Shown here in pieces: positions 9,102 through 17,178 of a stretch of 43,359 nucleotides of DNA. A model generated the notes under the pieces. That model did no database searches and was not told the DNA's origin. It saw only the letters and a program-made list of their open reading frames with translations. Both the position numbers and the translations under genes were made by a program. This DNA comes from RGIG5579 sp045531235 (lineage in GTDB: Bacteria; Bacillota; Clostridia; Oscillospirales; SIG627): positions 1-43,359 of the forward strand of contig JAZSDQ010000037.1 in the NCBI GenBank assembly GCA_045531235.1. Direction: 5' to 3'. The number at the start of each line of letters is the position of its first letter. Position 1 is the first letter of the stretch.

Positions 9102-9104
9102 AAA

Positions 9105-9371
9105 ATGAAAAACGGATACGATTATTTTGAAAACAGAGAATGTGAGTATTTTCCCTGCCACAAAACAAAGGGGGAGAGCTTCAACTGCCTTTTCTGCTAT
9201 TGCCCGCTATATACATTGGGCGAAAAATGCGGTGGTAATTTCACTTATATCGGCGATGTGAAGTGCTGCACCGACTGTATGATTCCTCACAGCAAGGGTG
9301 GGTATCAGTATATTTTATCCAAGGCCGAGGAACTGAAAAATCTTGCGGCAGAAAACAGAAAAGAAAAATAA
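9105..9371 (+). CDS. Cysteine-rich small domain protein (probable metal binding)
   Basis: An 88-residue protein with nine cysteines, in the arrangement of the 'cysteine-rich small domain' family (PF04071 as I recall it): ECEYFPC, FNCLFCYCP, EKCGG, KCCTDCMIPH. The spaced cysteine pairs and histidines suggest a zinc or iron-sulfur site. No signal peptide is seen. Relatives often sit beside cobalamin or metal genes, but nothing here beyond the B12-dependent mutase 9 kb away supports such a link. The ATG follows the lipoprotein stop by three bases, and the ribosome site GGAGG lies inside the end of that gene. Confidence 0.8.
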   Translation: MKNGYDYFENRECEYFPCHKTKGESFNCLFCYCPLYTLGEKCGGNFTYIGDVKCCTDCMIPHSKGGYQYILSKAEELKNLAAENRKEK

Positions 9372-9401
9372 AAAGAAAAATCCGACAGAGGTATTTGCTT
9401 T

Positions 9402-9569
9402 ATGAAATCAATGAAAACGATGCTATTGGGGATCGCTCTTCTGATTGTTGCTTTGTGCGGTCTTATTGTGTGGATGGCAGGCTCAGGAGTTGGTGCCGTT
9501 GTATTTTTTGCAGGATCGGCTATCGGCTTGATCCTTTGCTTCAGAGGCTACTTTGCCAAAGAGCAGTAA
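9402..9569 (+). CDS. Small membrane protein of unknown function (55 residues)
   Basis: ATG at 9402 to TAA at 9567-9569 encodes 55 residues. They start MKSMKTMLLGIALLIVALCG and form two hydrophobic segments (about 7-24 and 28-47) joined by MAGSG, ending in a short polar tail, FRGYFAKEQ. An AGAGG ribosome site lies about 11 bases upstream. It is the last gene before the shared terminator at 9680-9712, on the same strand as the operon. It resembles generic two-span small membrane proteins, and I assign no function. Confidence 0.6.
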   Translation: MKSMKTMLLGIALLIVALCGLIVWMAGSGVGAVVFFAGSAIGLILCFRGYFAKEQ

Positions 9570-9679
9570 CTGATCCATAAGAATTTGTTTGTGTATGACA
9601 GACAAAGAGCGTTGGGTTTTCCTAACGAGAGATATCGGGGTACCGAAGCGTTCTGCTTGTTATGACATAAGACAAAACG

Positions 9680-9712
9680 AAAAGGATGTGTAGAATTTCT
9701 ACACATCCTTTT
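9680..9712. terminator. Bidirectional terminator between convergent operons
   Basis: A near-perfect palindrome: AAAAGGATGTGTAG pairs with CTACACATCCTTTT around AATTT. T-rich tails occur on both strands. It lies between the convergent small membrane protein gene and citXG, so it can end both. Its core GTGTAGAATTTCTACAC recurs exactly at 22919-22935. Confidence 0.85.
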
Positions 9713-9749
9713 GCTATCCTTTCGGACGCGACAATATCTGTCGGATCTT

Positions 9750-11099
9750 TTATGAAAACTGTTTTAAGCTGTTTAAAAAGTAGCTGACTGCCAGAAGATC
9801 GGCGCAGCCTCCGGGGGAGAGATTCTTTTGGATAAAAGCATCGTCAAGCTCTGCAAGGGCTTCTTCGCGGGGAAAAGGAGATGCAAGGAGAAGATCCTTT
9901 GCTGCTTTTTTGGCAAAGTCGGCGCCTTCCTTGCCGCCGCGGTGATAGAGAGTGGTATCTTCTACGGTGGCGATAAGGTGGATCAAGGCGGTTCGCCCTG
10001 CTTCTTCCTGGCTTTTTCCTTCTTGTAAAAGCTTTTCCAGCACGGGAAGTGCACAGTGGGATACGGAGGGGAAGCCGGAAGCAACCTCGCCCCGAATACC
10101 TGTAATTCCAAGACTCCGGTAGAGCTTTGTACCTGCAGTGCTGAGATCCGACGTGCGAAAATCTTCTTTTACGGATGTTTCCGTCAGCTTTTTTGCTTCC
10201 TTCAGAATGGCAGCCAAGGGGGCGATGGGTTTTTCGGCGGTCCAAAGACGTCCCGCGGCACCGCAAAGAACGCCTAAAGAATAAATAGCGCCTTTGTGGG
10301 TATTTACTCCCTTCGTGACACGGTACATCATTTCTTCTGCTGCAAGGCCTTTTTTTCTCAGGAGAAGAAAGGTTTCGTGCGGGGGGAGAGAGGGCGTTTC
10401 CATTCCCACGGTGACGGCGGAGAGAAAATAGTCTTTTAACGCCTTGGCGCTGTCGAGAAACATAGAAAGGGTCATATCTTTATGGCTGCCCGTATTTCTT
10501 CTGTCCACAAGTCCCGGCTTCGGCGTGGTAAGGACCTCGTCTTCCAAGGCCTTGACGGCAAGAGAAGCGATGGCTTCGGCATCGGATGCGGAAAAATGGC
10601 AGGAGAGAATGTTCTGCACCTTTTTCCATAATTGGGAAACGCTGTGAGCGCGGCTTGCGCTGCAGGCGCGCCCTTGTTTGCCGCAAACGATGCAGCCGCG
10701 TTCTTCCCGACGGGAAAGCTTTTCTCCGCTTTTTAAAATGACGTCCAGATCAAACAGTCTGCCCAGGGCAGTTTCTTCTTCCATGGCCTGACAGATCTTT
10801 TTTGCCGCTTCTCCTGAGAGATCTACGGCAAGTATCCCTTCGCAGCCTGTTTTTTCTGTGATATATTCGGAAAAAAGAATACAGTCTTGGGGAAGGCTGC
10901 AAAAAAGCTCCTTCCAGCCGAAGAAGAATGCTCTCTGAATGGAAGGGGAATTTTTGACGGGGCCGGGAATATTCATGGTAAAGGAGATCACGGTAGAAGA
11001 AAAGCGGCACAGAAGATCCTTTTGCTTTTCCGCGCGCCTTTCCCGACAAAGGAGCATTTCCTCCAGGGTGACGGGGGAGGTGTTCAATTCCTTTTTCAT
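9750..11099 (-). CDS. citXG: CitX-CitG fusion: prosthetic-group precursor synthase and transferase for the lyase
   Basis: A 449-residue fusion that makes and attaches the phosphoribosyl-dephospho-CoA group of citrate-lyase-type enzymes. Residues ~1-170 are CitX-like (transferase to the acyl carrier protein), with GRLFDLDVI and the cysteine pair CIVCGKQGRAC. Residues ~175-449 are CitG-like (triphosphoribosyl-dephospho-CoA synthase), with EVLTTPKPGLVDRRNTGSH and VTKGVNTHKGAIYSLG. Fused CitXG is known in some bacteria. It overlaps the upstream gene by four bases (ATGA), making citC, the P-loop gene and citXG a coupled leftward operon. The modified target should be CitD at 13171. It ends just before the shared terminator at 9680-9712. 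Confidence 0.93.
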   Translation of the reverse strand: MKKELNTSPVTLEEMLLCRERRAEKQKDLLCRFSSTVISFTMNIPGPVKNSPSIQRAFFFGWKELFCSLPQDCILFSEYITEKTGCEGILAVDLSGEAAKKICQAMEEETALGRLFDLDVILKSGEKLSRREERGCIVCGKQGRACSASRAHSVSQLWKKVQNILSCHFSASDAEAIASLAVKALEDEVLTTPKPGLVDRRNTGSHKDMTLSMFLDSAKALKDYFLSAVTVGMETPSLPPHETFLLLRKKGLAAEEMMYRVTKGVNTHKGAIYSLGVLCGAAGRLWTAEKPIAPLAAILKEAKKLTETSVKEDFRTSDLSTAGTKLYRSLGITGIRGEVASGFPSVSHCALPVLEKLLQEGKSQEEAGRTALIHLIATVEDTTLYHRGGKEGADFAKKAAKDLLLASPFPREEALAELDDAFIQKNLSPGGCADLLAVSYFLNSLKQFS

Positions 11100-12034
11100 A
11101 AGAAGAGATCGGTTTGTATTTCCTGCTTGCTGTTCAGCTTTTCCAGCTCCTTTTCCGCATTGTCACCGACACAGCCTACCAGAAGATAGCTGCGGCGGAA
11201 ACGGTCATAAAGAAAACGGTGAAGCAAATGGAAATTCTGAATTTTTCCGCTGGAGGAAACGTGAATTCTCGGACCTGTGCAGGGGTGCAATTCACCACCG
11301 ATGCTGACATGGTTGTTATCGGCATATTCAATGGGAAGATCCTGACGAATCATCTCATTTACCTTTTCTTCCAACTCGGCAATATCGAATTCGGGGCAGG
11401 TTTCGGGGAAGGTGATGACAAAGCCGTGCTTTACGTCGTCGTGACCGCAGCGGGCCATATCCTCCTTGGGCAGAAGCATTTCGCAAAGGTCTTCGGCAGA
11501 GTGGGCCATCAGTCGGTAAGAGAGGGAATCGTAAACGGTTTGACGGATTTCGGCAGGCTCCGGCCCGAAGAGCGTGGGACGGGCGATGAGGATTTGTTCT
11601 CCTACGCCGATGAGAAGGTCTGCATTGACACCGAGGAAGGGGTAGACCAGGTCAAAATGCTCTACAACTACTCTTTTTTCGTTGTGAAGGGCTTCCAGAA
11701 TGGCATCGGCAAGAACGCTCATTTGCGTAAAGCCGTTTTCAAAACGGATATCCAAGTGGTAGGAGTGGGGGGAGAGGAAGCCGCAGCTGTCCTGATTGAG
11801 AAGGGGGAGAGGACGGACGTAGACGCCGTCATCGTCATTGGTAAGCTCAAGTCCGGGGAACATACCGCGGATCAGAGCGCTCTTTCCCGAGCCTGCTTCA
11901 CCGATAACGCCGATGAGCTTATCAAATGGGGAGAGGTAAAGCTGGGATAGCTGCATACCAAGGGAATACATACGGTTGTGGCCGCGGGGCGCAAAATAAC
12001 TGCTGAGGGCGTGGCCGCCTTGACGTTCTTTCAT
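11096..12034 (-). CDS. P-loop protein with degenerate AlaX-like (tRNA synthetase second additional) domain
   Basis: A 312-residue protein between citC and citXG. The N-terminal part has a Walker A motif GEAGSGKS (about residues 45-52). The C-terminal part resembles the alanyl-tRNA synthetase second additional/AlaX editing domain (MAHSAEDLC; VNEMIRQDLPIEY; HVSIGGELHPCTGPRIHV). The zinc site looks damaged: the usual HxxxH reads HSAED, and the usual CxxxH cysteine is Ser. Genes annotated with this domain do occur beside citrate/citramalate lyase genes, as I recall, but no biochemical role is known to me. The ATG at 12034 overlaps the citC stop (ATGA) and follows GGAGGTA. A longer in-frame reading from 12115 lies inside citC and was rejected. 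Confidence 0.8.
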   Translation of the reverse strand: MKERQGGHALSSYFAPRGHNRMYSLGMQLSQLYLSPFDKLIGVIGEAGSGKSALIRGMFPGLELTNDDDGVYVRPLPLLNQDSCGFLSPHSYHLDIRFENGFTQMSVLADAILEALHNEKRVVVEHFDLVYPFLGVNADLLIGVGEQILIARPTLFGPEPAEIRQTVYDSLSYRLMAHSAEDLCEMLLPKEDMARCGHDDVKHGFVITFPETCPEFDIAELEEKVNEMIRQDLPIEYADNNHVSIGGELHPCTGPRIHVSSSGKIQNFHLLHRFLYDRFRRSYLLVGCVGDNAEKELEKLNSKQEIQTDLFL

Positions 12035-13017
12035 ACGGGATACCTCCTTGTAATATAATCGTAGGTGGTTTTGGGAACGAGCTGGGAAAGAAGGTGAAAT
12101 TCCTTCTCGGCCCAAAGCTTTCTTACACGGCTTGCGCTGACGGGAGCGTTTTCCATTTCCAATCTGGGAATTTCAAAAACCTCAACCCCGGCCGCAGGGA
12201 GATGTTCCTTCAGGGTCTTGTTATATGCGCTCGTCAGGGGAGAAAGAGGCTCGGTGCCTACAAAGCGACGGGTAATGGAAAAATGGGGAACAAAATGCTT
12301 TAAAAAGATGGCAATATCCAGCTCGCACTGTACCGAAGCCGCTTTGTCCCGATCCTTCAAAAAATAGCTGGGGAAGGTAGCGGAAGAAATGAGATACGGC
12401 CCCGTAGGAAGAACGGTAACGTTTTTCAGATCTTCGGTACCGCGACGAACCATTTCAATGCGATCCTCGGCGGAGAAACAGCCTTTATCCTCGGATAAGA
12501 CAAATACGTAAAGCGTGTCGCACGCCGCGGCGGCAGTTTCCACAAGATAGCGGTGACCCTTGGTAAAGGGATCGCAATTCATTACGCAGCTTCCCACGGT
12601 GCCTTGGGCGTCCTTTTTGGGAAGAGAGGCGAGAAAGGAAGAAATGCCGTCTTTTCGGTCTTCCATCAGGACGGTGTCGCGAGTTTTGGCAACGGGATAG
12701 AAAAAGAGGGAACGGAAAGTGAATTCGTTGCCCGGTTTGGTATAGAGAAAGAGGTGCTGTTTTCCTTCCGAAAAAGCGTCCCTGCGGAGTTCAGTGACTA
12801 CTTTGGACATCAGATCTTCTCCGCGGAATTCGGAAGACACGGCAAGGTATTTTAAAAGAGAGCCTTCACGGGAGCCTGTGGCGGCAAGGCGCGCGTCCTG
12901 CCAGATGAGAACGGTTTTCTCGGGAACGGATTCGGGCGTGAGGCCGGAATGCTCCATTAACTCCTGCCACGCGGCTTTTTTTCTGCCTTCCAGGGCTGTA
13001 CAAACTTCAATTTCCAT
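12031..13017 (-). CDS. citC: [Citrate/citramalate (pro-3S)-lyase] ligase
   Basis: CitC acetylates the thiol of the lyase prosthetic group using ATP and acetate, activating the enzyme. The 328-residue protein has an N-terminal GNAT-like region (YLAVSSEFRGEDLMSKVV, about 55-75) and a C-terminal nucleotidyltransferase domain. That domain carries the HIGH-like NCDPFTKGHRYLVE (about residues 145-160), VFVLSEDK, and a late S-A-S-R-V-R stretch that fits the family's second motif. It is transcribed leftward from its own promoter in the 153-base gap to citD and is translationally coupled to the next gene. Surrounding methylaspartate genes suggest the client lyase acts on citramalate. Confidence 0.94.
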   Translation of the reverse strand: MEIEVCTALEGRKKAAWQELMEHSGLTPESVPEKTVLIWQDARLAATGSREGSLLKYLAVSSEFRGEDLMSKVVTELRRDAFSEGKQHLFLYTKPGNEFTFRSLFFYPVAKTRDTVLMEDRKDGISSFLASLPKKDAQGTVGSCVMNCDPFTKGHRYLVETAAAACDTLYVFVLSEDKGCFSAEDRIEMVRRGTEDLKNVTVLPTGPYLISSATFPSYFLKDRDKAASVQCELDIAIFLKHFVPHFSITRRFVGTEPLSPLTSAYNKTLKEHLPAAGVEVFEIPRLEMENAPVSASRVRKLWAEKEFHLLSQLVPKTTYDYITRRYPV

Positions 13018-13041
13018 AAAAATCAGTCCTTTTTTGAAGAA

Positions 13042-13060
13042 GTATAGTTCTATTATACAT
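13042..13060. promoter_or_regulatory. Possible GntR-type operator over the citC promoter
   Basis: The stretch GTATAGTTCTATTATAC (13042-13058) is an imperfect inverted repeat spanning the citC -10. Its AGTTCTAT core resembles the GTTCTAT half-site found (minus strand) in the operator-like sites at 17205-17220 and 18328-18343. It is weaker than those two. Confidence 0.35.
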
Positions 13061-13079
13061 CTTTTTTTTCTTTTCGCAA
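13052..13079 (-). promoter_or_regulatory. Promoter of the citC operon
   Basis: Reading leftward, TTGCGA (13074-13079) and a perfect TATAAT (13052-13057) are separated by 16 bases. They lie about 35 bases upstream of the citC ATG. Confidence 0.6.
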
Positions 13080-13106
13080 TGAGAAAAGAAAAAATGGAAA
13101 AAAGAG

Positions 13107-13154
13107 TTGCAATTTATTTTTTTGTGTTGTAGAATAAATTATTGTTACTATACC
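13107..13154 (+). promoter_or_regulatory. Promoter and leader of citDEF with a possible GntR site
   Basis: TTGCAA (13107-13112) and TAGAAT (13130-13135) are spaced by 17 bases, 35 bases before the citD ATG. Just downstream, ATTGTTACTATACC (13141-13154) matches the operator-like ATTGTTCTATA motif seen near gntR and glmS, except for one inserted A. The promoter is fairly convincing; the operator is speculative. Confidence 0.6.
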
Positions 13155-13170
13155 ATTTAAGGAGATTGAG

Positions 13171-13443
13171 ATGGAACTAAAAATGCGTGCGTTTGCAGGG
13201 ACTATGGAATCCAGCGACGCTTACGTTGAAATCGAGCCCAAAGAAAACGGAATCGAACTGCGGGTGGATTCTGTGGTGGAAGCTCAATTCGGCGATTCGA
13301 TCCGTGCTTCTGTTCTTGAGGTTCTCAAGGAGCAGAATGTGGAAAATGCATCGGTTCGCGTGGTGGACAAGGGAGCCCTTGACTGTGTGATCCGCGCCCG
13401 TGTGGAGGCAGCTGTTCTCCGCGGAAAGGGGGAAGATAAATGA
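13171..13443 (+). CDS. citD: Citrate/citramalate lyase acyl carrier protein (gamma subunit)
   Basis: A 90-residue small carrier whose serine carries the CoA-derived swinging arm. The N-terminal block AFAGTMESSDAYVEI places S14 where the family's modified serine lies. GIELRVDSVVEAQFGDSIR and ALDCVIRARVEAA complete the family pattern. The ATG follows AAGGAG by six bases. It overlaps citE by four bases (ATGA). The carrier is charged by CitX/CitG and CitC, encoded divergently. Context favours citramalate over citrate as final substrate. Confidence 0.95.
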   Translation: MELKMRAFAGTMESSDAYVEIEPKENGIELRVDSVVEAQFGDSIRASVLEVLKEQNVENASVRVVDKGALDCVIRARVEAAVLRGKGEDK

Positions 13444-14321
13444 TCCGAAGCCTTTTGTTTTTGCCGGGCAATACGCCTAATATGCTCATTAACTGCAACG
13501 TGCTTGGTGCCGATGCGGTGATCTTTGACCTGGAAGATGCGGTTTCTCCTGCGGAAAAGGATGCGGCAAGACTTCTTGTTCGCGGAGCTCTTGCCAATCT
13601 TGATTTTGAAAAGAGCGAAACCGTGGTTCGTATCAATTCCACGGATACTCCCTTTTGGCAGAAAGATCTGGATACGGTCATTCCGCAGCGTCCCAAGATG
13701 ATCCTTTTGCCTAAAGTAAATTCTCCCGAAGACGTTCGCATGGTAGATGAATACATTACTGCCATTGAAAAGAAAGAGAATTTTGAAGCCGACGGTGTGG
13801 GACTGATCCCGCTCATTGAAACTGCTTTGGGTGTGGAAAACTCTTTCCTGATTGCTACGGCTTCCCGCCGTGTGAAGGCTTTGTTTTTAGGTGCGGAGGA
13901 TCTGACTGCAGATCTTCAGTGCAAACGAACCAAGGAAGGTCGCGAGATCGAATACGCCCGCACCAGACTGGTGGTTGCTGCCCGTGCTGCGGGAATTGAC
14001 GTATACGATACGCCCTTTACCGACGTGAATGACGACGAGGGTATCAAGGTGGATGCCGCTTTGGCAAAGGCGCTGGGCTTTTCCGGCAAAGCATCCATTT
14101 CTCCCAGACACGTAGATGCCATCAACGAAGCATTTTCTCCCACGGAGGCGGAAATCAATTACGCTTATGAGGTTCTGGATGCCATTCGCCTTGCCAAGGA
14201 GCAGGGCAGGGGCGCCATTTCCCTCCACGGTAAAATGATCGACGCGCCCATCGTAGCCCGTGCAGAAAGAACCATTGCCGCGGCAAAGATCCTGGGTTTG
14301 GAAAGGGGCGATAAAGAATGA
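13440..14321 (+). CDS. citE: Citrate/citramalate lyase beta subunit (CitE family)
   Basis: The lyase subunit cleaves the citryl- or citramalyl-thioester on CitD, releasing oxaloacetate or pyruvate. The 293-residue TIM-barrel protein starts MIRSLLFLPGNTPNML and has the metal-site stretch FDLEDAVSPAEKDAAR, then LPKVNSPEDVRMVDEY and PLIETALGVENSF. KALFLGAEDLTADL provides the late acidic metal ligands. Length fits the family. It sits in an ATGA-coupled chain citD-citE-citF. Citrate and citramalate specificity cannot be separated by eye; the neighbours (mesaconase-type hydratase, methylaspartase, glutamate mutase) argue for citramalyl cleavage to pyruvate. Confidence 0.93.
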   Translation: MIRSLLFLPGNTPNMLINCNVLGADAVIFDLEDAVSPAEKDAARLLVRGALANLDFEKSETVVRINSTDTPFWQKDLDTVIPQRPKMILLPKVNSPEDVRMVDEYITAIEKKENFEADGVGLIPLIETALGVENSFLIATASRRVKALFLGAEDLTADLQCKRTKEGREIEYARTRLVVAARAAGIDVYDTPFTDVNDDEGIKVDAALAKALGFSGKASISPRHVDAINEAFSPTEAEINYAYEVLDAIRLAKEQGRGAISLHGKMIDAPIVARAERTIAAAKILGLERGDKE

Positions 14322-15718
14322 ATAAAAAAGTGAATTCCTTACAGGAGGCGATCCGCCTTTCCGGACTGAAAAACGGAATGACGGTATCCTTCCACCATCA
14401 TCTGAGAAACGGTGACTACGTGCTGAACCTTGTGATGGATGAGATCGCCCGTATGGGCCTTCGGGACATCAAGGTAAATGCAAGTTCTCTTTTTGATACG
14501 CACATGCCCCTCCTGGAGCACATTGAAAACGGTGTGGTAACGGGAGTTTCGGCAGACTATGTTTCCCGTGGACTGGGAGAAGCTTTTTCCCGCGGGATCC
14601 TTCCTACGCCGTTGGAGTTCCGTACTCACGGCGGCCGTCCTTTTGATATTCAGCGTGGAAAGACCCCCATTGACGTAGCTTTTATCGGCGCTCCCACTGC
14701 TGACGATATGGGAAATTGCACCGGTAAGATCGGCCCTTCCGCTTGCGGAAGCTTAGGCTATGCTTTTGCCGATGCAGAATACGCAAAGAAGGTTGTGGTC
14801 GTTACCGATAACCTGGTGCCTTCTCCCCTGAAAGAAACCTCCATTTCCGGAGAACATGTAGATTTCGTGGTAGAGGTGGACGCCATTGGGGATCCTGCCG
14901 GTATCGTTTCCGGCACGACCCGTATCACCCGTGACCCCGTAGGTCTTGTCATGGCAAAATACGCTGCCCGCGTTATTGAAGCATCGGGCCTTTTAAAAGA
15001 CGGATTTTCATTCCAGACCGGCGCAGGCGGCGCAAGCCTTGCGGCGGCAAAGTATCTGAAGGATATTATGCTGGAAAAGAAGATCTGCGGAAGCTTCGGT
15101 ATGGGCGGTATCACAGGGTATCTTGTGGAAATGCTTCGCGCCGGCTGCTTTGAAAAGCTTTATGACGTACAGTGCTTTGACCTCGGCGCGGTAGAATCCA
15201 TTCGTCAGGATCCCCGCCATCAGGAAATTACTGCCATTCAGTACGCGGCGCCCGACGGAAAGAGCCTCATTCATTCCCTGGATGCGGTGATCCTCGGTGC
15301 TACGGAAATTGATACCGAGTTTAACGTTAACGTACATACCGATTCCGCCGGTGTGATCATGGGCGGCTCCGGTGGCCACAGCGATACTGCGGCAGGGGCA
15401 AAAATGAGTATGATCATCGCGCCTCTTTTCCGCGCAAGACTTCCCATCGTTACAGACCGCGTCGGTTGTATCTCTACTCCCGGCAAGGATATTGACGTTT
15501 TGGTAACGCAAGGCGGTATTGCCGTCAATCCCAAGAACAAGGAATTGAAGCAACGCCTTTTGGATGCCCGCCTTCCCGTATTGGATATTGAAGAACTGAA
15601 AGCCAAGGCGGAAAAAATTACGGGAATTCCCAAGAAGATCCCCATGGGTGACCGTGTGGTGGCCAAGGTCTACGGCCATACGGGCGAGGAACAGGACCAA
15701 ATTTATAACATTCTTTAA
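14318..15718 (+). CDS. citF: Citrate/citramalate lyase alpha subunit (CoA/ACP transferase)
   Basis: CitF exchanges acetyl-carrier for citryl- or citramalyl-carrier on CitD. The 466-residue protein has the family's landmarks: SFHHHLRNGDYVLN near the N terminus, GAPTADDMGNCTGKIGPSACGS in the middle, SFGMGGITGYLVEML, and the diagnostic IMGGSGGHSDTAAGAKMS, then RLPIVTDRVGCISTPGKDID. It is somewhat shorter than the ~500 residues of enteric CitF, mainly at the N terminus. It starts in ATGA overlap with citE and is followed by the hydratase alpha gene 15 bases later, in one operon. Confidence 0.94.
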   Translation: MNKKVNSLQEAIRLSGLKNGMTVSFHHHLRNGDYVLNLVMDEIARMGLRDIKVNASSLFDTHMPLLEHIENGVVTGVSADYVSRGLGEAFSRGILPTPLEFRTHGGRPFDIQRGKTPIDVAFIGAPTADDMGNCTGKIGPSACGSLGYAFADAEYAKKVVVVTDNLVPSPLKETSISGEHVDFVVEVDAIGDPAGIVSGTTRITRDPVGLVMAKYAARVIEASGLLKDGFSFQTGAGGASLAAAKYLKDIMLEKKICGSFGMGGITGYLVEMLRAGCFEKLYDVQCFDLGAVESIRQDPRHQEITAIQYAAPDGKSLIHSLDAVILGATEIDTEFNVNVHTDSAGVIMGGSGGHSDTAAGAKMSMIIAPLFRARLPIVTDRVGCISTPGKDIDVLVTQGGIAVNPKNKELKQRLLDARLPVLDIEELKAKAEKITGIPKKIPMGDRVVAKVYGHTGEEQDQIYNIL

Positions 15719-15733
15719 AGGAAAGGACAAGAT

Positions 15734-16573
15734 ATGAGAGAAATCCGTGCAGAACAAATTACGGCAGCGGTAAAGCATCTTTGCATTGAAGCAAACTGTC
15801 ACTTGACAGGCGATTTAAAGCAGAGAATTTGCGATTGCTGCAACAACGAGCCCTGGCCTCAGGCAAAGGAGATTCTGGAAAGAATTATTGAAAACTATGA
15901 GATCGCAGACGAAAAGAATCAGCCTATCTGCCAGGATACGGGTATGGCTTGCGTATTTTTGAAAATCGGTCAGGACGTTCATATTGTCGGAAATCTTACC
16001 GAAGCGGTAGATGAAGGCGTTCGTCAGGGCTACACCGAAGGCTTTTTGAGAAAGAGCGTAGTTCGCGATCCTCTGGACCGTGTAAACACCGGTGATAATA
16101 CTCCCGCCATGCTTTACACCGAGATCGTTCCCGGAGATAAGGTGGAGATCACCGTAGCTCCCAAGGGCTTCGGCAGTGAAAATATGAGCCGCATCGCTAT
16201 GCTCCGTCCTTCTGACGGACTGGAAGGTGTGAAGAATTTCGTTATCAAGGCTGTGGAAGAAGCAGGCCCCAACCCCTGTCCTCCCATTGTGGTGGGCGTA
16301 GGTGTGGGCGGTACCTTTGATAAGGCTGCCTATCTTGCCAAAAAGGCGCTTCTCCGTCCCGTAGACGTTTCCAGCGACAATCCCTTTTATGCAGATCTGG
16401 AAAAGGAGCTTCTGGAAAAGATCAATGCGCTCGGTATCGGTCCTCAGGGCTTTGGCGGTAAGACCACGGCTCTGGCGGTGAACATTGAGGTTCTGCCTAC
16501 CCATATTGCAGGACTTCCCGTAGCAGTGAACATCAACTGCCACGTAACAAGACATAAGACGGAGGTGCTGTAA
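15734..16573 (+). CDS. Class I hydratase alpha subunit (fumarase-like; probable mesaconase)
   Basis: A 279-residue alpha subunit of an oxygen-sensitive [4Fe-4S] hydratase. Cysteines fit cluster ligands in CQDTGMACVFLK (about residue 67 on), in PNPCPPIVVGVGVGGTFDKAA and in INCHVTRHKTEVL. EIVPGDKVEITVAPKGFGSEN and GPQGFGGKTTALAV are typical of the FumA/TtdA alpha domain. The family includes L(+)-tartrate dehydratase, two-subunit fumarase and the mesaconase of glutamate-fermenting clostridia. Placement between lyase and glutamate mutase/methylaspartase genes supports (S)-citramalate formation from mesaconate. The start at 15734 follows AGGAAAGGA. The beta gene follows after one base. Confidence 0.88.
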   Translation: MREIRAEQITAAVKHLCIEANCHLTGDLKQRICDCCNNEPWPQAKEILERIIENYEIADEKNQPICQDTGMACVFLKIGQDVHIVGNLTEAVDEGVRQGYTEGFLRKSVVRDPLDRVNTGDNTPAMLYTEIVPGDKVEITVAPKGFGSENMSRIAMLRPSDGLEGVKNFVIKAVEEAGPNPCPPIVVGVGVGGTFDKAAYLAKKALLRPVDVSSDNPFYADLEKELLEKINALGIGPQGFGGKTTALAVNIEVLPTHIAGLPVAVNINCHVTRHKTEVL

Positions 16574-16574
16574 G

Positions 16575-17132
16575 ATGGCAATTTCTATTCAGGCTCCCTT
16601 GAGCCGCGAAGAAGCAAAAAAACTGAAGGCAGGCGACAGCTGCCTGTTAAGCGGTGTAATTTATACGGCCCGTGATGCTGCTCACAAGCGCCTTTGCGAA
16701 TTGGTAGCAAAGGGAGAAGAGCTTCCCTTGGAGATCCGCGATGCAGTGATCTACTTTGTAGGTCCTACCCCCGCAAAGCCCGGTCAGGTCATCGGCTCTG
16801 CAGGCCCTACCACCTCTTACCGTATGGATGCATACAGCCCCACCCTCATCGGTCTCGGTCAGACAGGTATGATCGGCAAGGGTAAGCGGGGTCCCGAAGT
16901 GATTGCCGCAATGAAAGAGCACGGCGCTGTATACTTCGGTGCCATCGGCGGCGCAGGTGCGCTTCTTTCCAAGTGCATCAAAAAGGCTGAGGTTATCGCT
17001 TACGAGGATCTGGGCGCTGAGGCGATCCGCAGACTCGAGGTAGAGAATTTCCCCGTAGTTGTTATCATTGACAGCGAAGGCAACAACCTCTACGAAACGG
17101 GAAGACAGGATTATCTTGCTTCTCAGAAATAA
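16575..17132 (+). CDS. Class I hydratase beta subunit (fumarase-like; probable mesaconase)
   Basis: A 185-residue beta subunit completing the hydratase with the preceding gene. It has LKAGDSCLLSGVIYTARDAAHKRL near the N terminus, YFVGPTPAKPGQVIGSAGPTTS in the middle and TGMIGKGKRG, the conserved swivel-domain pattern. The substrate-site block reads GPTTSYRMDAYSP. Many fumarase and tartrate dehydratase relatives have GPTTSGRMD, so the tyrosine may mark the mesaconase subgroup, which I could not test. It is the last gene before the strong hairpin at 17132-17165. Confidence 0.88.
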   Translation: MAISIQAPLSREEAKKLKAGDSCLLSGVIYTARDAAHKRLCELVAKGEELPLEIRDAVIYFVGPTPAKPGQVIGSAGPTTSYRMDAYSPTLIGLGQTGMIGKGKRGPEVIAAMKEHGAVYFGAIGGAGALLSKCIKKAEVIAYEDLGAEAIRRLEVENFPVVVIIDSEGNNLYETGRQDYLASQK

Positions 17133-17165
17133 AAAAAAGACGCTTCTTCGGAAGCGTCTTTTTTT
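17132..17165 (+). terminator. Rho-independent terminator after the citDEF-hydratase operon
   Basis: AGACGCTTC pairs with GAAGCGTCT around a TTCG tetraloop (C-TTCG-G), flanked by an A-run and followed by a long T-run. This is a textbook intrinsic terminator. Confidence 0.95.
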
Positions 17166-17178
17166 GTGTCAATTTTGC

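Noticed and set aside
9605..9660. Extra hairpin CGTTGGG-TTTT-CCTAACG after the small membrane protein gene
   Set aside because: A short stem without a following T-run. Probably incidental next to the strong terminator at 9680.
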